Source: Pseudomonas fluorescens Q2-87
Lineage (GTDB): Bacteria > Pseudomonadota > Gammaproteobacteria > Pseudomonadales > Pseudomonadaceae
Length of the DNA: 64,000 nt
Assembly (NCBI RefSeq): GCF_000281895.1
Contig: NZ_CM001558.1
Location: forward strand, 2,360,556-2,424,555
Reading direction: 5' to 3'
In this document: piece by piece, positions 62,731 to 64,000 of the stretch
Layout of the letters: each line of letters starts with the position of its first letter
Position numbering within the stretch: the first letter of the stretch is position 1
The notes under the pieces: model-generated
What the model saw: only the letters and a program-made list of their open reading frames with translations
Database searches by the model: none
What the model was told of the DNA's origin: nothing
Program-made: the position numbers and the translations under genes

Positions 62731-63806
62731 CGGCGCCTCCGCAAGCGCAGGCGCTTGAGGCGCTGGCGCCATTCGGTGTGTTGGGTCGGCTGGAACAGCG
62801 GTTGCGTAAACAGGCGCTGCAATGGGTTGTCAGGCCAGCGTACCCGGACCACCAGCAACACGCTCAACAACAGCGCAATGGTCAGTGGCCAATGATAAAG
62901 CGCCAGGGCGGGGCGGGCCTGGGTCGGTTGCTGGGCCACCGGTTCAAGCTGGTCGAGGGTGGTCTTGATCGTCAGTAATTGTTCACCATCCTGGGCGCGG
63001 AAATAACGGCCGCCCGTGACCTGAGCGATGTCCTTGAGGGTTGGCTCGTCGAGGTCCAGGCTCGGGTTGACCCCCAGGAAGCCTGCGGTGCCGCTTTGTT
63101 CCGGATCGGCGCCGATGCCGATCGGATAGATTTTCACGCCTTCTTCAGCGGCCAGCCGCGCGGCGGTCAACGGGTCTATTTCGCCGCCGTTGTTGGCGCC
63201 ATCGGTGACCAGGATCAGCACGCGGCTGTGGGCCGGGCGCTGGCGCAGGCGCTTGAGGGCCAGGCCGATGGCATCGCCGATGGCGGTGTTCTTGCCGGCG
63301 ATGCCGATGCGTGCTTCGTCGAGCCAATGTCGCACGGTGCGGCGGTCGAACGTCAGCGGGGCCTGCAGGTACGCCTGGCTGCCAAACAGGATCAGGCCGA
63401 CCCGGTCACCTTCGCGACCTTCGAGGAAATCCCCCAGCATGTGCTGGACCAGCGAGAGGCGACTGATCTCCTCGTCCTTCCACTGCATGTCAGGGAAATC
63501 CATGGAACCGGAAACGTCCACCGCCACCAGCAAGTCGCGGCCGCTGGAGGCAATGGGCAACGGCTCCCCCAGCCACTGCGGTCGGGCGGCAGCCATCAGC
63601 AACAGCAGCCACAGCAGCATGAAGGGGGCTTGTTGGCGCCAGGTCGGCAGGTTGGCCCTCGCTCGACGCCCGACGAGGCCTTCGAGGTCGTCCAGGAAGC
63701 TGACCTTGAGCGCTGGCTCGCCGCTGTCGGCCGCCGGCAGCACCAGGCGCATCAGCCAGGGCAGCGGCAACAGGGCGAACATCCACGGCCAGGCGAATTC
63801 AAACAT
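62727..63806 (-). CDS. batA: VWA domain protein (BatA type)
   Basis: A 359-residue membrane-anchored von Willebrand A protein. Helices near residues 5-22 and 58-75 precede the VWA domain. The intact MIDAS reads VAVDVSGSM near residue 97, with the later Thr/Asp sites in GNTAIGDAIGLAL-like and LVTDGANNGGEID segments. A C-terminal helix follows (about 310-330). It should pair with the VWA-TPR and BatD proteins in the inner membrane, probably under control of a MoxR ATPase encoded beyond the window. Confidence 0.9.
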   Translation of the reverse strand: MFEFAWPWMFALLPLPWLMRLVLPAADSGEPALKVSFLDDLEGLVGRRARANLPTWRQQAPFMLLWLLLLMAAARPQWLGEPLPIASSGRDLLVAVDVSGSMDFPDMQWKDEEISRLSLVQHMLGDFLEGREGDRVGLILFGSQAYLQAPLTFDRRTVRHWLDEARIGIAGKNTAIGDAIGLALKRLRQRPAHSRVLILVTDGANNGGEIDPLTAARLAAEEGVKIYPIGIGADPEQSGTAGFLGVNPSLDLDEPTLKDIAQVTGGRYFRAQDGEQLLTIKTTLDQLEPVAQQPTQARPALALYHWPLTIALLLSVLLVVRVRWPDNPLQRLFTQPLFQPTQHTEWRQRLKRLRLRRRR

Positions 63807-64000
63807 GTTTGCGAATCCAGGTTTCGACTGCCTGGGTCAGGCCAGCAATGGCTTTGTCGTCGAGCTTGCATTCGGGTTTGTAGGCACCTTCAACGAGCAC
63901 CATCCAGCGGGTCAGGCCGGCCGCCGGGCAGCGGTTATCCAGGAAGGCCAGCCATTTACGCCCGTTCAGGGTATGACTCTGGCTGTAGGGATAATGGTTG
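63799..64000 (-). CDS. DUF4381 family protein, C-terminal part
   Basis: The window edge cuts this gene; its last 66 residues are visible, with GRKWLAFLDNRCP, WMVLVEGAYKPE and ETWIRKHV before the stop. The position just before batA and the LAFLD motif match the DUF4381 proteins that precede BatA in Pseudomonas; these have an N-terminal membrane helix that would lie outside the window. Its end overlaps the batA start by 8 bases. Confidence 0.75.
   Translation of the reverse strand, partial: NHYPYSQSHTLNGRKWLAFLDNRCPAAGLTRWMVLVEGAYKPECKLDDKAIAGLTQAVETWIRKHV

Overview
The window is chromosomal DNA of a Pseudomonas of the fluorescens complex. Evidence: high G+C throughout, a fabI locus in the peptide-permease arrangement (two binding proteins, YejB/E/F-type subunits, fabI) followed by mltD, gloB, a methyltransferase, rnhA and dnaQ as in P. 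aeruginosa, a nadK-metallophosphoesterase-glpG-YeaC-DUF2797-pepN block typical of the genus, and 17 annotated intergenic copies or pairs of two REP/REPIN families known from fluorescent pseudomonads. I see no tRNA, rRNA, CRISPR array, insertion sequence or phage.

Layout. 0-3 kb: DUF1289 protein; a tandem universal stress protein behind a consensus ANR/FNR box; miaE; a GFA-type protein. 3-9 kb: ada-alkA, a glycine-rich exported protein, trkH, a LysE exporter next to an AraC regulator, and a GGDEF remnant. 9-22 kb: peptide ABC transporter-fabI operon, mltD, gloB, methyltransferase, rnhA, dnaQ. 22-27 kb: a streptothricin-acetyltransferase-like GNAT, LysR regulator, small unknown protein, ChrR-like flavoprotein, and arsB without arsR or arsC. 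27-34.5 kb: DUF1853 protein and the nadK-to-pepN run, with several overlapping start/stop codons. 34.5-39.4 kb: an AT-rich orphan gene, a YCF48 protein plus MMPL/RND transporter pair, and a nested repeat. 39.4-44.1 kb: one 1570-residue protein of the Pseudomonas dermonecrotic-toxin-like type. 44.2-52.9 kb: a pentonate (L-arabonate/D-xylonate) gene cluster, followed by a small protein and an exported lactonase. 53-59 kb: two tiny exported peptides, then sbcD-sbcC-GST overlapping by ATGA. 59-64 kb: the 3' part of a Bat-type operon, continuing past the window edge.

How genes work together. The 44.2-51.2 kb cluster reads as a non-phosphorylative (Weimberg-type) route: MFS uptake of a pentonate, dehydration by an IlvD/Edd enzyme, a second dehydration by an AraD1/GguC-type enzyme and oxidation of the semialdehyde to 2-oxoglutarate, with a FadR-type repressor. 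The divergent promoter region carries two copies of a 17-base motif, and the MFS leader carries a Crc/Hfq-type A-rich motif. The exported lactonase just downstream could supply the aldonate from periplasmic sugar oxidation. The strongest candidates for under-described biology are the large toxin-like protein with its upstream palindrome, this possible periplasm-to-TCA route, the AT-rich orphan, and the REPIN population.
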